5,509 nucleotides of DNA from a bacterium (GTDB lineage: Bacteria > UBA9089 > CG2-30-40-21 > SBAY01). Position numbers and translations under genes: made by a program. The notes under the pieces are model-generated. The model did not search any database. It was given only the letters and a program-made list of their open reading frames with translations, and was not told the origin of the DNA. Below are positions 3,492-5,509 of this stretch, piece after piece. Every line of letters begins with the position of its first letter. The first letter of the stretch is position 1. Location of the stretch: NCBI GenBank assembly GCA_040757115.1, contig JBFLYA010000247.1, positions 1 through 5,509 of the forward strand, read 5' to 3'.

Positions 3492-5279
3492 ATGCAACAA
3501 TATCGAACGAACCTATTAATTTGTGCGGGCACTGGTTGTGTTGCCAGTGGTTCATTAAAGGTAAAAGCATCATTAGAAGAAGAACTTAAAAAACATAATC
3601 TGCAGGATGAAATTGGAATAGTTTTAACCGGGTGTAATGGTTTCTGTGCTCAGGGACCATTAATGGTTGTTTATCCAGAAGGTATATTTTATCAAGGACT
3701 TAAACCAGAAAATATACCATTTTTAGTTGTAGAACATTTCTTGAAAGGGCGACCTGTTAAGGACTTAATGTACACACCTCCAGCAGAAAAAGAACCTGTT
3801 CCGGCAATGAGAGATATTCCATTTTTTAGCCGTCAGATATTACGGGCTTTACGGAACCGTGGTTTGATTGATGCCGAGAAGATTGATGAATATATTGCCC
3901 GCGATGGGTATCTGGGTGCATCTAAAGCATTACTTGAAATGACCCCGGAAGAAATAATCCAGGAAATAAAAGATTCTGGGTTACGAGGTCGAGGTGGTGC
4001 TGGTTTCCCAACCGGGTTAAAATGGGAATTTTGCTCTAAGGCGAAAGGGGATATTAAGTATATTTTATGTAACGGAGATGAAGGAGACCCAGGGGCATTT
4101 ATGGATAGGTCTATATTAGAAGCTGACCCACATGCGGTTTTAGAAGGAATGATTATTGGAGCAAAGGCAATTGGTGCTCATAAAGGCTATATCTATGTTC
4201 GAGCAGAATATCCATTAGCCGTGAAACGACTTGAGATTGCTATTGAACAGGCAACTGACTATGGACTTTTAGGAAAAGATATCTTAGGTTCAGGGTTTGA
4301 TTTCGAAATAGAGATTTATCAAGGGGCAGGGGCATTTGTTTGTGGTGAAGAGACCGCATTAATGACATCAATTGAAGGAAAAAGAGGAATGCCGCGACCA
4401 AGACCTCCATTTCCGGCTCATAAAGGACTCTGGCAAAAACCATCGGTATTAAATAATGTAGAGACATTTGCCAATGTTCCCCAGATTATTCTTAATGGAG
4501 GAAGTTGGTATGCCAGTCTTGGCACTGAAAAGAGTAAAGGAACTAAAGTATTTGCTTTAACGGGTGCAATAAACAATATCGGTTTAATAGAAGTTCCAAT
4601 GGGTATCCCATTACGCCAGATTATCTATGATATTGGAGGTGGCATAAAGAATAGGCGTAAATTTAAGGCAGTCCAGATGGGTGGTCCTTCGGGTGGTTGT
4701 ATTCCAGAAAGTCTTTTAGATATCCCGGTTGACTATGAATCTATTACCCAGACTGGTGCAATTATGGGTTCTGGTGGAATGGTTGTTATGGATGAAACAA
4801 CCTGTATGGTTGGAATTGCTAAATTTTTCTTAGAATTCACTCAAGATGAGTCTTGTGGTAAATGTATTCCCTGTCGAGTAGGAACAAAGGTAATGCTTGA
4901 TAAATTAGAAGAAATTACCTCAGGACAGGGAAAAGAAGGTGATATTGAATTATTAGAAGAATTAGCAGAAGATATTAAAAATACATCTTTATGTGGGCTG
5001 GGACAAACAGCACCTAATCCCGTATTAACGACCATTAAATATTTCCGGAGCGAGTATGAAGCACATATTAAAGAAAAATATTGTCCCGCTCATTCTTGCT
5101 TGCCTTTATTGAAGTTCGAGGTAATTCCTGAGTTGTGTAAAATGTGTGGTCAATGTGCCAAAAGTTGTCCTGTAAGTGCTATTACCTGGGAAAAGAAACA
5201 AGTAGCAAAGATAGATAAAGAGAAATGCATTCGATGTAAAACCTGTATTACCAGCTGTCGCTTTATGGCGATTGAATAA
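3492..5279 (+). CDS. NuoF/HydB/HndC-type NAD(P)H-FMN iron-sulfur subunit, 595 aa
   Basis: A soluble flavoprotein subunit that passes electrons between NAD(P)H and iron-sulfur clusters in NADH-quinone oxidoreductases or [FeFe]-hydrogenase/bifurcating complexes. Residues 1-90 form a thioredoxin-like [2Fe-2S] domain with C11, C16, C48 and C52. The NuoF core has GRGGAGFPTGLKW (166-178) and GDEGDPGAF (195-203) for FMN/NADH, then an SLBB-like region (about 355-400). The 4Fe-4S helical domain has C455, C458, C461 and C501. C531 and C536 precede a two-cluster ferredoxin domain (C549-C552-C555-C559 and C579-C582-C585-C589). The N-terminal [2Fe-2S] plus C-terminal ferredoxin extensions match HydB/HndC rather than plain NuoF (about 430 aa). 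No NuoE/HydC- or NuoG/HydA-like gene is in the window, so the complex type stays open. The start has a strong SD. Confidence 0.93.
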   Translation: MQQYRTNLLICAGTGCVASGSLKVKASLEEELKKHNLQDEIGIVLTGCNGFCAQGPLMVVYPEGIFYQGLKPENIPFLVVEHFLKGRPVKDLMYTPPAEKEPVPAMRDIPFFSRQILRALRNRGLIDAEKIDEYIARDGYLGASKALLEMTPEEIIQEIKDSGLRGRGGAGFPTGLKWEFCSKAKGDIKYILCNGDEGDPGAFMDRSILEADPHAVLEGMIIGAKAIGAHKGYIYVRAEYPLAVKRLEIAIEQATDYGLLGKDILGSGFDFEIEIYQGAGAFVCGEETALMTSIEGKRGMPRPRPPFPAHKGLWQKPSVLNNVETFANVPQIILNGGSWYASLGTEKSKGTKVFALTGAINNIGLIEVPMGIPLRQIIYDIGGGIKNRRKFKAVQMGGPSGGCIPESLLDIPVDYESITQTGAIMGSGGMVVMDETTCMVGIAKFFLEFTQDESCGKCIPCRVGTKVMLDKLEEITSGQGKEGDIELLEELAEDIKNTSLCGLGQTAPNPVLTTIKYFRSEYEAHIKEKYCPAHSCLPLLKFEVIPELCKMCGQCAKSCPVSAITWEKKQVAKIDKEKCIRCKTCITSCRFMAIE

Positions 5280-5293
5280 AATAAACATAGCCG

Positions 5294-5347
5294 TTCACCG
5301 CACAGACGCAGAGAAAAAAATTAAAATCTATTCACCAGAGACAGAAA
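5294..5347 (+). repeat. Two TTCACC-led ACAGA/GCAGAG dispersed repeats
   Basis: TTCACCGCACAGACGCAGAG (5294-5313) and TTCACCAGAGACAGAAA (5331-5347) are two variants of the CACCGCAGAGACGCAGAG type that I recall from intergenic DNA of diverse bacteria. They follow the HydB-like stop codon within 70 nt. Confidence 0.45.
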
Positions 5348-5447
5348 TTTCCTTTTTTTGTGCATTTCGGGTCTTTCGTTGTTTATAGCGGTTATTAACT
5401 GGAAGTTTACATAGGATAATACCCATAAATAAGGCATGAGAATAATC

Positions 5448-5509
5448 GTTCCGTTAGGAACATAATATCGGTAGGAATAGATAGACAAATCAATCAGTTC
5501 CGTAGGAAC
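5448..5509. repeat. Small palindrome repeat array, continuing past the window end
   Basis: GTTCCGTTAGGAAC (5448-5461) and GTTCCGTAGGAAC (5497-5509) are GTTCC/GGAAC inverted repeats 49 nt apart, with a related half unit ATCGGTAGGAAT (5468-5479) between. The second copy runs up to the last base, so more units may follow. The rest of 5350-5447 shows no gene and nothing else that I recognise. Confidence 0.55.

Noticed and set aside
4240-5288. Three minus-strand open frames (4240-4467, 4841-5035, 5106-5288)
   Set aside because: All lie antisense to, or almost entirely within, the HydB-like gene, whose motifs are intact throughout; no SD or domain supports them.
5448-5509. CRISPR repeat-spacer start
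   Set aside because: Repeat units are only 13-14 nt, degenerate and palindromic, with just two copies in view.

Overview
The window looks like a piece of a low-GC, anaerobic, probably uncultured bacterial chromosome. The evidence is an AT-rich composition, clear Shine-Dalgarno sites, a flavoprotein subunit of the NuoF/HydB type carrying extra iron-sulfur clusters, an iron-dependent alcohol dehydrogenase, and intergenic DNA full of short dispersed repeats. No ribosomal or other phylogenetic marker gene is present, so I do not name a phylum. All five gene calls and the one probable secreted-protein gene lie on the + strand.

Layout. Positions 1-155 hold a cluster of DnaA-box-like nonamers, a 17-bp palindrome, an AT-rich stretch and a C5/G5 hairpin; this resembles a replication origin, but no dnaA or dnaN is visible. 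Positions 210-1654 hold a two-gene unit: a DUF1844 protein and an iron-containing alcohol dehydrogenase 8 nt downstream. Positions 1655-1846 are repeat-bearing spacer. Positions 1847-2575 are the most interesting part: two attC-like recombination sites bracket a compact two-gene cassette (DUF4160 then DUF2442), which is the structure of an integron gene cassette. No integrase is in view, so it would be a CALIN-type fragment (cluster of attC sites lacking an integrase). The first cassette gene appears to start at a CTG codon, and the stop codon of the second lies inside the downstream attC. Positions 2638-3183 encode a Tyr/Ser/Lys-rich protein with a signal peptide and no recognised family. Positions 3184-3491 are a 308-nt mosaic of repeats, including three heptameric (7-bp period) arrays and a 17-bp near-perfect direct repeat. 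Positions 3492-5279 encode a 595-residue NuoF/HydB/HndC-type NAD(P)H-FMN iron-sulfur subunit. Positions 5280-5509 hold no gene but further dispersed repeats and small palindromes.

How the parts fit. The alcohol dehydrogenase and the HydB-like subunit are both redox enzymes of anaerobic metabolism that use pyridine nucleotides, but they are separated by accessory DNA and nothing here shows that they work together. The DUF4160-DUF2442 pair is the mobile cargo, inserted between the resident dehydrogenase unit and the secreted-protein gene. The partner subunits expected for the HydB-like protein (a NuoE/HydC-like subunit and a catalytic NuoG/HydA-like subunit) are absent from the window.
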